From: a virus
Length of the DNA stretch: 64,000 nucleotides
Virus record (IMG/VR): IMGVR_UViG_3300033997_000243
Coordinates: 186,001 to 250,000 of that record
Direction: 5' to 3' (one strand)
Position 1 is the first letter of the stretch, and the number at the start of each line of letters is the position of its first letter. The notes below the pieces were generated by a model. It had not been told where the DNA came from. It worked only from the letters and a program-made list of their open reading frames with translations, and searched no databases. A program made the position numbers and the translations under genes. Shown in pieces: positions 35,318 through 44,273 of this stretch.

Positions 35318-35821
35318 ATGCAACAATCTAAGTACCTTAGTTACGATCCAACTGTTGAAACTGGCCCGAATATTCGCGGTCAATATTCAACAAAAGAACT
35401 GGCTGGAAAAAATCATATTCTTGTCACAGCTCTTGAAGTAGAGCAATTTAGAAAAAACCCAAATGGATTCAGAGTTACACTTGGTAAGTTGGAAAAGATT
35501 AATCAGCCAAACATTTCAACTGTCCAAAGAATGCAGACAGAAAAAGAAATAACAAAAACAACAATCACAAGTCCTTTAGAAATAGAGCACGGTGATGCAA
35601 AATTTGTATATATTCCAGATATGACTTTGCAACTAAATACAGCACTCGGTTTGCATTTATGTATTCACGATAAAAATAAAACGGTAAGTTTGCCTTGTAA
35701 AGTTGTGGAATCAGATACTTGGATATTTCGAGATCACACATATGAAGATCTAGTGCGACTGGCTACTGCTATCAATGATCGCCGTGAATCCATCAGTTCA
35801 GGTGCTTACGAAACTTTGTAA
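35318..35821 (+). CDS. Unknown fibre-region protein
   Basis: A 167-residue protein starting MQQSKYLSYDPTVE. I take the ATG at 35318 just after the previous stop; no strong ribosome binding site is visible, so translation may depend on coupling. It has mixed alpha/beta character with no known family. It lies between a collagen-like gene and a fibre gene. Confidence 0.7.
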   Translation: MQQSKYLSYDPTVETGPNIRGQYSTKELAGKNHILVTALEVEQFRKNPNGFRVTLGKLEKINQPNISTVQRMQTEKEITKTTITSPLEIEHGDAKFVYIPDMTLQLNTALGLHLCIHDKNKTVSLPCKVVESDTWIFRDHTYEDLVRLATAINDRRESISSGAYETL

Positions 35822-35833
35822 TAGGGTAGATCA

Positions 35834-36748
35834 ATGGACACACTATTAATAGGGCTAGTTAGTGAGTGTTTGAGTAAAGCTGTAGCTTTGGGACTGACGG
35901 CATCCAATAAAATAGTTTTAGCTGTAGGATCTACACAAAACGAAACAGCTTTAATTTATGTCAGTGCTGTTGAACCCACTGGGCCAGAACTTCCACTAAA
36001 TTTTATGTGGATAGTTTCAGATTCTAACAGTGCAGATTATCAGAAGATTCTGAGAAGAACTTCAAAGACTGCAAACTTTCCTTACCAAAATACTTACGAA
36101 TATCCAACGGTATATGCAAACGTAATAAATACATTTCCTGTATATGATGCTGTTGACGGTTTTATTCGCCCTGCATTAGAAAATCATAGATATTCTGTAG
36201 GAAATGCTCATGCTGCTACTCCAACTCAAATTGGAGCAGTTAATATAAATGGCGATACAATGCTTGGCAGTTTAAAAGCCAGAGCAAATTGGAGATCTGT
36301 TCCATTACAACCAGAAGAATTTATTCCTCTGCAAAAAATGACAGATAGCCTTAATAGTCAGACTCAAGGCTTTTACACTATTCTAATGCAGTTATTTAAT
36401 AGAATAGGTGCAGTAGAAACAACTAACGCTCAGTTAGCTCAAAGAATTACAGCTTTAGAGACAACTGGTGGTGGCCAAATAGATCCAAATCTTGTTCCAC
36501 GTACTTATGTACATGAACAAGCAGAAGCAGAACCTACTTGGATTATAAATCACAATCTAGGTACTCAATTCTTAATTGTACAACATTGGGTTCATATTAA
36601 TACACCTGATGGGATAAAATTGGAATTGGCTGGAGCGGAACAAGTTGTTATAGTAAATGACAATTTTGTTTTAATTGATCATACGATACCAGCAACAGGA
36701 ATAGTTGTGTTGTTGGAAGCAGGGTTAGAAGTAGTTCCAGAGGAATAA
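35834..36748 (+). CDS. Tail fibre protein with HNLG module
   Basis: A 304-residue protein. The middle (residues ~165-215) looks like a short coiled coil (FNRIGAVETTNAQLAQRI). The C-terminal ~90 residues carry YVHEQAEAEPTWIINHNLGT, a module that recurs in the proteins at 39278, 41048 and 41667. This pattern, a short strand, W-x-V/I-x-H-N-L-G and then a beta domain, is typical of small phage fibre domains. It is probably a fibre subunit. Confidence 0.7.
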   Translation: MDTLLIGLVSECLSKAVALGLTASNKIVLAVGSTQNETALIYVSAVEPTGPELPLNFMWIVSDSNSADYQKILRRTSKTANFPYQNTYEYPTVYANVINTFPVYDAVDGFIRPALENHRYSVGNAHAATPTQIGAVNINGDTMLGSLKARANWRSVPLQPEEFIPLQKMTDSLNSQTQGFYTILMQLFNRIGAVETTNAQLAQRITALETTGGGQIDPNLVPRTYVHEQAEAEPTWIINHNLGTQFLIVQHWVHINTPDGIKLELAGAEQVVIVNDNFVLIDHTIPATGIVVLLEAGLEVVPEE

Positions 36749-36752
36749 GATC

Positions 36753-37691
36753 ATGCGTTATTTGATAGGTGCATTATTTTTAGCGTTTCAGACTTTTGCC
36801 AACCCTTTGTTGTCTACTGAAAAACCTATCATTTATTACGTAACTCAAAATCCAATCAGCACACATTATGGAGATCCGATAGCCAGTTATTTAGCGTCCA
36901 GATTCAATAGCCATCAAGTTCTTGCATATTATATGCAAATGGATGTTGGAGGTTCAAGATCTAATGAAAAGTATTTACTGGATATTGTAGTTCGTGATGT
37001 GCAAAATGTTAAACCAGCTTATGTGTTTGTGTACAATTCTGGAATAGCTGCTGATTTGAAGCGAGAGCTAGGAAATAAATTTATTGTAGCTGATTTTTCT
37101 ATAGTATCTTCCAGCACAGATATTGTTATTGAGAATCCTATAGCTAAATTGCTACACGTTTTATCTGAATTCGATTATGAATACGGCAGGGTTCATATCT
37201 TAACAGATCAAACAAATCAAAGTGGGCGCAATGCTAGACTTTACAAAACTCTGTTACTAAATCAAGGCATAAAGGAAAATTTGGTTGAGATTCATAAATT
37301 TGAGAATGTCAAACAACTGGAATTGAAGCTAAGATCTTTAAATGCAGAGCCGCACGGAATTATTATAAATGCGATGTATGTTCTAAAGGATCAGGAACTA
37401 AGTAAGTTTAGTTATGCGGTCGATCTAAAAAACATTGTTGTACGCATTAACCGAAAACACATTGATGTAAATGGTTATCTAAGCCCTGAAGAAAACGAAG
37501 CGCTAATATTTTCAATTGACACAAAAACGGCTGGTGATTATTTTGCAAATAGTGTTTTAGGAACCAAAACTAAACTCAGTGGTACTGTTAAATTTAGAGT
37601 CACATTAAATGCAAAGCGCATGAATGAACTTGGCTTTAAAGATAACTATCTTCGCGGCCTTCATAATGTGGATGCACTAACAAATGACTAA
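36753..37691 (+). CDS. Exported substrate-binding-like protein (PF04392-type)
   Basis: A 312-residue protein with a signal peptide (MRYLIGALFLAFQTFA, cleavage probably before NP). The rest has a two-lobed Rossmann pattern: KPIIYYVTQNP, KPAYVFVYNSG, YGRVHILTDQTN, PHGIIINAMYVL, and a C-terminal VTLNAKRMNELGF like the end of ABC-type periplasmic binding (ABC_sub_bind) domains. In bacteria such domains sense ligands, often joined to signalling partners. It begins a four-gene group of exported or membrane proteins embedded among fibre genes, which is unusual for a phage. The family call is from fold pattern, not a sharp motif. Confidence 0.6.
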   Translation: MRYLIGALFLAFQTFANPLLSTEKPIIYYVTQNPISTHYGDPIASYLASRFNSHQVLAYYMQMDVGGSRSNEKYLLDIVVRDVQNVKPAYVFVYNSGIAADLKRELGNKFIVADFSIVSSSTDIVIENPIAKLLHVLSEFDYEYGRVHILTDQTNQSGRNARLYKTLLLNQGIKENLVEIHKFENVKQLELKLRSLNAEPHGIIINAMYVLKDQELSKFSYAVDLKNIVVRINRKHIDVNGYLSPEENEALIFSIDTKTAGDYFANSVLGTKTKLSGTVKFRVTLNAKRMNELGFKDNYLRGLHNVDALTND

Positions 37692-37977
37692 CTTTAGCCA
37701 AAAACAAGTTAAGTGGATTTTCCTTATATTGCTTTTATTTGTTCTCGGTGTTGTGTTCGGTGATTTTTATTTAAACCGAGAAGATGACAAACAAAAAGCA
37801 ATACGAGAAGAATTCGTACTTTGTGTCAGCGCTGTATGCTTAAATAAAAAAGTTGGGCAACAGTGTGTAGAAATGGCTCCTGTTATTGCTCGTGTTGTTG
37901 TGGCTGAAGATTCTGTTGAACGTGATGCTAAAAGGTTAATCATTGAGACTGGTAATGAATGCTCAGTACACAACTAG
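37684..37977 (+). CDS. Small membrane protein with Cys-containing periplasmic part
   Basis: A 97-residue protein with one membrane segment at residues ~11-28 and a predicted periplasmic C-terminal domain holding four cysteines, suited to two disulfides. It overlaps the end of the exported binding-protein gene by 8 bases, suggesting joint function. The family is unknown. Confidence 0.72.
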   Translation: MTNFSQKQVKWIFLILLLFVLGVVFGDFYLNREDDKQKAIREEFVLCVSAVCLNKKVGQQCVEMAPVIARVVVAEDSVERDAKRLIIETGNECSVHN

Positions 37978-37992
37978 ATAAAGGGTTGACGG

Positions 37993-38526
37993 ATGGGCGG
38001 CTTTTTTGAGTATTTATCAAGTTCAGCCCCAAGCACAGTGATACTTGCAGTATTACTTGTTGCCTGTGGTTGGTATTTGTATAGCCACGGCTTACCTGCT
38101 ATTCAAAACCAAAAGACGTTCGAGGAAGAACGGGAAAAGTGGCAGAAAGAAAAAGATGAATTAAATGAGGTTATTAAAAACCACGTAACGCAAGATTCGA
38201 CAGAACAACTTCTGTTAGATCTAATAAAAACATGCCAAGCAACTCACGAAATGGTATCTAGCTTAGTAGTAGAAACTGATAAAGAGTTTGTTGAATTGGC
38301 AGGTAAACTGGATAAACTTATCGGTACATTGAAAGAAGTTTCGGCAAGCAGTGATAGCACATTATTGCGAAGGGTAGAAGGACTAGATGCCGAACTCAGG
38401 CTTATAACCCAACAAGTCAGTGCAGTAAGTTACCGATTAGCAACAATAACTGGTTTGTTGATCGGAAATCAACAGAGGTCTGCGCTATCTGATTTAATGG
38501 GGAACGACGTAAAGGATCTCAAATGA
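37993..38526 (+). CDS. Membrane-anchored coiled-coil protein
   Basis: A 177-residue protein with one membrane segment at ~14-31 followed by a charged coiled coil (KTFEEEREKWQKEKDELNEV) and a long helical region. The architecture resembles membrane-anchored signalling or spanin-like stalks, but no named family fits. The end overlaps the next gene by 4 bases. Confidence 0.72.
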   Translation: MGGFFEYLSSSAPSTVILAVLLVACGWYLYSHGLPAIQNQKTFEEEREKWQKEKDELNEVIKNHVTQDSTEQLLLDLIKTCQATHEMVSSLVVETDKEFVELAGKLDKLIGTLKEVSASSDSTLLRRVEGLDAELRLITQQVSAVSYRLATITGLLIGNQQRSALSDLMGNDVKDLK

Positions 38527-39254
38527 AAGATCTTGCATTTAAAGCCATTGTCAGTTTAGCAAATAGCCATGTTGAACAAAAGAAACATCATTTGATTACA
38601 ATGTTTTTAAACAGTCAAAGATATAAATTTTCGGAAACAAGTTTGTTTGTACTTGAGTCTGAAATAGATTTACTCAGTGAAACAATTCGTTGCATGGAAA
38701 ACGAATTTCTAAATAATTTAGACATAGAGGCTGCGAGAGTAAATATCATCAATGATCTGCAAAGAGCAATGACATATCAAATTGCAAGCTTAAAATCTAG
38801 GTCTGAGTTAGATCCAAAATTGCGTCTTGTGTACTTGAACATAAAGCAAAAGTACATAAGGGTCGTGGCGGAACGTGTCAATTCTTTGATACAGTCTAGC
38901 CGAGAAGCAAGCTACACAGAAACCGCAAACTTTTTGTGTAGCGTTTTAAACCATGTTGGTTTTATTTTAAGTGAAATCGACTATCTGGTTTTTTGTAAAT
39001 CTCAAGAAAATTTTGATCCTTTTATCACACTTGATTATTTAGATCTCATATTCACAAGAGATATAGATAAAACATTTGTTGTAGAAAGATTGAAATTCTA
39101 TAAGGACAATGGACTTTTGAGAGACAAATTTCTTTGTGTGAAATCGTATTTAAACGCTGAGCGGTTGGAAAGTGATCAAACGCTCAACGATACTTACGAG
39201 TTGACACTAGAGGAAATAAAGAAGTGCGGGTTTGAAATTGTTTGTATTCTTTAA
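38523..39254 (+). CDS. Unknown all-helical protein
   Basis: A 243-residue, apparently all-helical soluble protein of unknown family. It is translationally coupled (ATGA overlap) to the membrane coiled-coil gene. It completes a four-gene group: exported binding-like protein, small membrane protein, membrane coiled coil, cytosolic helical protein. Confidence 0.72.
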   Translation: MKDLAFKAIVSLANSHVEQKKHHLITMFLNSQRYKFSETSLFVLESEIDLLSETIRCMENEFLNNLDIEAARVNIINDLQRAMTYQIASLKSRSELDPKLRLVYLNIKQKYIRVVAERVNSLIQSSREASYTETANFLCSVLNHVGFILSEIDYLVFCKSQENFDPFITLDYLDLIFTRDIDKTFVVERLKFYKDNGLLRDKFLCVKSYLNAERLESDQTLNDTYELTLEEIKKCGFEIVCIL

Positions 39255-39277
39255 TCACATTACCGAGGTAAGTTTTC

Positions 39278-40972
39278 ATGTCTAAACAATATGGTTCTTT
39301 AACTTTTATGGGCCAAGGCCAAATCAAAAATTTCACACCTGAGAAACTGGTAGCTGATCCAGCTGGCGCAGGTTTGTGGGAAGGTCGTGTATGGACAAAC
39401 ACAACTGACAATGTTATTCGCTTTTATTTAGATGGCGAAGTAAAACAATTTGCCGAAGGTGGTTCACTGGACGATTATTTACGTCGTGACGGTTCACTGG
39501 CAATGTTAGGTGCTTTGCTGTTAGACAGCGATGATCAAAGTGCTGCTACTGATTTAACTGCAATCAGTAAAGGTCACTTAGATACTCAATTAGCTACCAA
39601 ACAAAACACTATCACTGGTGCTGCCACTTCAATCACTACCGCTGATTTAACTGCTGAGCGTGTTGCTGTTTCTGATGCTTCAGGTAAAGTTGCAGTTTCT
39701 ACTGTAACAACTACTGAATTAGGTTATGTTGGTGGCGTTACTGGCCCAATCCAAACTCAATTGGATGGAAAACAAGCTGATTTAGGCTTCACTCCAGTAA
39801 ACCGTGCTGGCGACAGCATGACTGGTCAGTTAGCAATGAACGACAATCGCATTAGTGGTGTTGGTGCGCCGTTGAATGCAACTGATGTCGCTCGTAAAAT
39901 CGATTTAGAAACTGCCATTGCAAATCTGAACTGGCAAGATGATGTGTTAGCAATTCAAGTTGATAACACATTAGTTCCACAGACTGTTGAAGGTGCTCGC
40001 TATATCGTTACTGATGTTGCGAATCTGAATGCAGGTTTCGGAACTATCGCTGGTGTTGGTGACAACGACATCGTTGAATATATGGATGGATCTTTCGTAG
40101 TTGCCTACGATATTTCTACAGCTGGTGCAAATGCCGCTGGTACTTTTGCTACCAACTTAGATGATGGTTCATTCTATCGTTACAACGGCGCTTGGGCACG
40201 TTTTGAAGGTGTCGATTCAATCGTTGCGGGTATCGGTTTAGTTCGTAGCGGAAATACTTTCAACGTAAACATGGGTGCTGGTATTTCTCAGTTACCTACT
40301 GATGAAGTTGGTATTGATGTTCGCGCTAACAGCGGTTTATTCTTAACTGTTGATGGTTCAACTGCTTCTACTGATACTTCTGCTGCTTTAGCTGTTTTAT
40401 TACAGTCTGCTGGTGGTTTAAGTTTCGGTGTCGATGGTGGCGTACAAATCGCTTCGCAAGGCGTTACTGCTGCAATGTTAGGTGCAGTTGTTGGTAACGG
40501 TTTAGCTGGTGGTAACGGTGTTGCGATTTCTGTTACTGCTGGTGATGGTATCACTGTTGATGGTTCTGGTGTAAGTGTTGACGAAACTTTCTTAGATGGT
40601 CTGTATGCACGTTTAGATGGTGCGGATTTCACTGGTGCTGTTACAGTTCAAGCTCCGACTGTTGATGCAAACCCTGCTCGTAAACTGGATCTGGATAACT
40701 TAGATACAGAATTAAGTGGCGCAATCAACGATGTGAACACGCGCATTTCTGCTGGTTACTTCGTTTATGATGGTACTGCAACAGCTGCTTCTACCCACAC
40801 TGTAACACACGGTATGGGCCAGAAATATGTCGGTGTAACTGTTGTAGATGAATTCGACAACGTAGTTGGTGTTGACGAAATTACTTTCGTTGATGCAAAC
40901 AGCTTTACTGTTGACGTAATTCCTGCAAGTAAAATCCGTGTTATCGCTGTCGGTGCTGCACCTTTAATTTAA
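39278..40972 (+). CDS. Long tail fibre protein, probably highly expressed
   Basis: A 564-residue protein of Gly/Ala/Val/Thr/Asp-rich beta repeats. The start (LVADPAGAGLWEGRVWTNTT) and inner blocks such as NRAGDSMTGQLAMNDNRISG are typical of phage tail fibres. The C-terminal ~75 residues resemble the HNLG module (STHTVTHGMGQKYVGV). Codon choice is visibly different from its neighbours: GGT, GCT, CGT and CTG are more frequent, suggesting selection for strong expression or a different origin. A strong terminator follows, so it may be its own transcript unit. Confidence 0.85.
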   Translation: MSKQYGSLTFMGQGQIKNFTPEKLVADPAGAGLWEGRVWTNTTDNVIRFYLDGEVKQFAEGGSLDDYLRRDGSLAMLGALLLDSDDQSAATDLTAISKGHLDTQLATKQNTITGAATSITTADLTAERVAVSDASGKVAVSTVTTTELGYVGGVTGPIQTQLDGKQADLGFTPVNRAGDSMTGQLAMNDNRISGVGAPLNATDVARKIDLETAIANLNWQDDVLAIQVDNTLVPQTVEGARYIVTDVANLNAGFGTIAGVGDNDIVEYMDGSFVVAYDISTAGANAAGTFATNLDDGSFYRYNGAWARFEGVDSIVAGIGLVRSGNTFNVNMGAGISQLPTDEVGIDVRANSGLFLTVDGSTASTDTSAALAVLLQSAGGLSFGVDGGVQIASQGVTAAMLGAVVGNGLAGGNGVAISVTAGDGITVDGSGVSVDETFLDGLYARLDGADFTGAVTVQAPTVDANPARKLDLDNLDTELSGAINDVNTRISAGYFVYDGTATAASTHTVTHGMGQKYVGVTVVDEFDNVVGVDEITFVDANSFTVDVIPASKIRVIAVGAAPLI

Positions 40973-40989
40973 TTTTTACGGCTAATAAC

Positions 40990-41018
40990 AATTGGGGCGG
41001 CATTTGACTGCCCCAATT
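40990..41018 (+). terminator. Strong Rho-independent terminator
   Basis: Perfect 9-bp arms AATTGGGGC and GCCCCAATT around an 11-base loop, followed by TTTTTT. It is the clearest terminator on the plus strand and closes the long fibre gene. Confidence 0.9.
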
Positions 41019-41047
41019 TTTTATCATTTTCTTTAATGAGGAAACCT

Positions 41048-41656
41048 ATGAAAGTCTTAGGTAGAACAAACTTCATGGGAAACGCCGTAAAAAATTTGGC
41101 CTTTAGTGCTGACGACGATGGTGTCGAATTTGCAGGTGAAGGTCGAATAGTGCGTGTCCAAGGTCGTCTGCTTATGGGTGTAACTATTGTTGATGGTCAA
41201 ACAACTTCTTTAGGTTGGGTGCAACTTCTGCAAGAGAAAAATACTTATACGCACGAACAACAAACTCCATCGACAGTTTGGACAGTGCAACACAATATGA
41301 ACAGTACACGTTTAATTGTGCAGCCTTGGCCGGATGGTGAAGTTGCTACAGCGCAAGAAATTATTACATTAGATGCTGACACAGTTCAGATTACATTTAA
41401 CGTAGCAGTTTCTGGTGTTGCAACAATTATGGTTGGTAACATTGATGGTTTAGCTAAACCAGATATTCGTTATGAGCAACCGTTCACCAGTCAAACAACT
41501 GTTACGGTAAATCACAACTTAGGTTATGATCCAGCAATTCGCGTTCTGAACGCTTACGGAATGGAAATTTTGAATTACGAATTATCCAGTCCTTCAGTGA
41601 ATCAAAGTGTGCTGACGTTTACAACTTCTTCAACTGGAACAGTTTACTGTTTATAA
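41048..41656 (+). CDS. Fibre protein with two HNLG modules
   Basis: A 202-residue protein. I take the ATG at 41048 because AGGAAACCT precedes it; an ATG 12 bases earlier overlaps that site. It carries YTHEQQTPSTVWTVQHNMN and, ~75 residues later, TVTVNHNLGYD, i.e. two copies of the W/V-x-V-x-H-N-L/M module. The N-terminal ~60 residues are beta-rich. Probably a short fibre or tip protein. Confidence 0.72.
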   Translation: MKVLGRTNFMGNAVKNLAFSADDDGVEFAGEGRIVRVQGRLLMGVTIVDGQTTSLGWVQLLQEKNTYTHEQQTPSTVWTVQHNMNSTRLIVQPWPDGEVATAQEIITLDADTVQITFNVAVSGVATIMVGNIDGLAKPDIRYEQPFTSQTTVTVNHNLGYDPAIRVLNAYGMEILNYELSSPSVNQSVLTFTTSSTGTVYCL

Positions 41657-41666
41657 GGAGTAAGTT

Positions 41667-41897
41667 ATGGCATCAGTTCGTTTGGTAGGTCAAGGTGGCT
41701 ATACTCACACGCAACAAACTCCAAGTACAATGTGGTTGGTTGAGCACAATTTAGGTCGTGTTCCATTGTTGGAAGTGTTTGTAAATCACCAAGGCATTCT
41801 GCAAAAAATTCAGCCAAAATCTATAGAGCAACAATCTGGTAATATTACCAAGATTCATTTCTCTGTTCCGATGACTGGCAATGTTCGCGCATTGTAG
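41667..41897 (+). CDS. Small single-module HNLG fibre protein
   Basis: A 76-residue protein that is essentially one HNLG module: YTHTQQTPSTMWLVEHNLG followed by a short beta domain. It is closely related to the first module of the preceding gene, so it is a duplicated stand-alone copy. Confidence 0.75.
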   Translation: MASVRLVGQGGYTHTQQTPSTMWLVEHNLGRVPLLEVFVNHQGILQKIQPKSIEQQSGNITKIHFSVPMTGNVRAL

Positions 41898-41907
41898 GAG
41901 AAATTAA

Positions 41908-42456
41908 ATGTTATTAGATGGCGCTTCTTTGCTTGATGGAAGTACGCTGGAAATTTCACCTGTTGAAGAAGGTGCAAGTTTTCCAGCGTCACCAACTGAC
42001 GGCAAACGCTTTAAGAAAACTGGAACAGGTGCAGGCAATTATGTGTACTCCGCATTTTTGTCAACTTGGATTCTGGTAACAAACGTAGCCTTTAACAGCT
42101 ATGATATTAGTTCGAGCATTTTTGATCGTCCACGTAGCAGTGATGTTGTGGTCAGACATTTAGCAGCAAGAACTTTTTATCTAAAGGCTGGATTGGCTGG
42201 ATGTTCTGCAAGAGCAAACGTAGCTGCAACAGCACAAACAGTATTTACTATTAATGCTGTTCGTAGTGGCGTAACAACTCAAATAGGAACCTTAACTTTT
42301 GCAGCTGGTGCAACTGTTGGTGTTTATGCGAGTTTAGCTGGTGCAAACTCTATTATCTTTGGTGTAGGTGATGAATTAACGATTGTAGCTCCGGCCACTC
42401 GTGATACAACACTGTCAACAATTGCTATTACAATGGCAGGACTTTTATTCGTCTGA
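41908..42456 (+). CDS. Fibre-associated protein, unknown
   Basis: A 182-residue beta-rich protein with an N-terminus (MLLDGASLLDGSTLEISPVE) like phage fibre attachment segments and an Ala/Thr/Ile-rich C-terminal half. No catalytic motif. It precedes the large array of related adhesin-like genes. Confidence 0.68.
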   Translation: MLLDGASLLDGSTLEISPVEEGASFPASPTDGKRFKKTGTGAGNYVYSAFLSTWILVTNVAFNSYDISSSIFDRPRSSDVVVRHLAARTFYLKAGLAGCSARANVAATAQTVFTINAVRSGVTTQIGTLTFAAGATVGVYASLAGANSIIFGVGDELTIVAPATRDTTLSTIAITMAGLLFV

Positions 42457-42463
42457 GGTTAGT

Positions 42464-43384
42464 ATGGATCTTATACAGTGGGAAAAGTCAGCACTTACAA
42501 ATTTGACGGGTAACACAAATGGAAATACTGATTGGCTATTTGGCTACCTAAATACAGCGCAGACGGACTTGCTGCTAGAAGATCCTGTCTCGCTTTCTTC
42601 TTTTGAATTCATGTCACAAAATTGTATTGCAAGTAGATTAATTAGCTTGCGTAATATATATCCAGCGGTAAATCCTTACGCTGATTTAATTTTTGCAGAT
42701 AGCGGAAGATTATTTCACCACAGAGGTACGCTGGATATTTCAGGTTCAAACTTAAGACGCGCAATACCAACTCGTATTTATTTTGAAGGTGTAACTGATT
42801 CGCAATGGAATGCTACACTTACCCCGTTTTATACCCCAACACTTCTGGCCGGAATTTCTCGATTACAGCGAGTTAGTATTCCGATCACTGCTTTTGTTAT
42901 CTACGAATTTCAGAACCCAACAACTATAAAGAATATTGCTTACGCTCACTTTGCAGGAAGTGCGGCAAACTCAAGACCTTTAGGTCTTTCAGTTCAATAC
43001 AAAGTTGGCGATCAATGGTTTTCTGCTGATACCATTACTTTAACAGATGCCAACACGAACATAGTAAATAAAGTCTTTGATATTCCTGAATGTACTGCAA
43101 TTAAAATAGGCACTATAAATTCAGGAAGTAAAATAGGTTGGCAATTTAGTTATCTGACATTTGAGACAGATTCCGATTATATATTGGAGGAGACAGTTGA
43201 ATCTTTAATTGTCTGCCCTATGCCTATAGCTGGACACACTTCACCTGCAACTTGGGAACCGAGCAGCGTAAGAATATTTTCTTATGATTTAAGTGAAATC
43301 AAATTGAATACACTTCAAACAAATCGTTTCATTGAAATGAATTTGATTGCGGGTCGTATGGAAGCAAGGGCCACATTAACATGA
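42464..43384 (+). CDS. Adhesin-array protein, long form 1
   Basis: A 306-residue protein. The start at 42464 follows GAGG at proper distance; an earlier in-frame ATG lies inside the preceding gene. A central block (FVIYEFQNPTTIKNIAYAHF ... LSVQYKVGDQWFS) has the pattern of the discoidin-like beta-sandwich seen in the other long members. Its N-terminus differs from theirs. Probably a surface-binding virion protein. Confidence 0.68.
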   Translation: MDLIQWEKSALTNLTGNTNGNTDWLFGYLNTAQTDLLLEDPVSLSSFEFMSQNCIASRLISLRNIYPAVNPYADLIFADSGRLFHHRGTLDISGSNLRRAIPTRIYFEGVTDSQWNATLTPFYTPTLLAGISRLQRVSIPITAFVIYEFQNPTTIKNIAYAHFAGSAANSRPLGLSVQYKVGDQWFSADTITLTDANTNIVNKVFDIPECTAIKIGTINSGSKIGWQFSYLTFETDSDYILEETVESLIVCPMPIAGHTSPATWEPSSVRIFSYDLSEIKLNTLQTNRFIEMNLIAGRMEARATLT

Positions 43385-43887
43385 AAATGAATAAAGCCGC
43401 TGCTAGTTTATTGTACCAAAGAAATTTGGGCACTACTGCTTTAAGGTATCACATAATTTTTGTTCGTGGTAATACACACACGACGACAGAGTTAGATACA
43501 CTGTTCAATGCAACAAACGGAATCTTTACCAATATAGCAACCTTGATAACTCAGATAGGTTCGCGTGGCGGTGCTGTGTTAGCACAAGCAGAATTAATAA
43601 CAACGCAAAATCCAGCAATGAAAGCAAACTTTCCTAGCTTATTAGATTTTGATTGGAGTAAAGTAGCGCCAACTGTTATGGTTTCAGGTCAACCTGATTG
43701 GTTTTTGATTTATCCAAGAACAACAAACGTAGCTTACAATGCTAATGGTGCGTCAAACTTTTTAATACGTGGCAGCATAACAGATTTTTCAGGTGACGGT
43801 GATTTGCGTGTTGGAAATCGCAACATGACAGTTGGTGAAATTTATGAAATGACAAACTGCAAAATAAGGCAGGTAGGTCATGAATAA
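43381..43887 (+). CDS. Adhesin-array protein, short form 1
   Basis: A 168-residue protein starting MKMNKAAASLLYQRN, like the short members at 46493 and 47075. It has the short-form frame (an early beta strand FVRGNTHTTTELD and a C-terminal beta block) without the discoidin-like insert. It overlaps both neighbours by 4-8 bases. Confidence 0.7.
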   Translation: MKMNKAAASLLYQRNLGTTALRYHIIFVRGNTHTTTELDTLFNATNGIFTNIATLITQIGSRGGAVLAQAELITTQNPAMKANFPSLLDFDWSKVAPTVMVSGQPDWFLIYPRTTNVAYNANGASNFLIRGSITDFSGDGDLRVGNRNMTVGEIYEMTNCKIRQVGHE

Positions 43888-44272
43888 TTTAATCAAAGAC
43901 GTCAATTATTTTGACAAAAATTTCGATCAGAATAAATTTGTGTTTTTTCCAAAACAAGTCACTTGGGATCTATCTTTAAACGGCACTAATGTAATTCAAG
44001 GTAACAACCCTCAAGTTGATTATGTGCCGACGCCAGAAATAGTAAATTTAATTCATCCTGTTATAAATGCTGGATTAATTTACTCGGCTGGATTGCCAAG
44101 TATTTCTATTTTTGTACAACCTCAGTTCATTGATATGCCTTTTGTGGCTACGCAGCTTAACTCGAATGTTGTATTTCAAACGTATACAGCCATCATAAAT
44201 TTTGAAGCAACTACATTGCCAACTTTAAATGTAATGAATGCTGCTTTCTTTACACTTCAGATAGGGGTATGA
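43880..44272 (+). CDS. Adhesin-array accessory protein
   Basis: A 130-residue beta-rich protein. The segment NKFVFFPKQVTWDLSLNG resembles DTLFPETVTIDGDQVFLSDG in the gene at 48316, so the two are paralogues. The function is unknown; it may be an accessory or connector of the adhesin array. Confidence 0.68.
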   Translation: MNNLIKDVNYFDKNFDQNKFVFFPKQVTWDLSLNGTNVIQGNNPQVDYVPTPEIVNLIHPVINAGLIYSAGLPSISIFVQPQFIDMPFVATQLNSNVVFQTYTAIINFEATTLPTLNVMNAAFFTLQIGV

Positions 44273-44273
44273 A

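Noticed and set aside
40288-40632. Minus-strand 114-codon frame opposite the long fibre gene
   Set aside because: Ala/Pro/Thr-rich composition mirrors the GCT/GGT-rich codons of the fibre gene; it has no ribosome site and lies against the direction of the operon.
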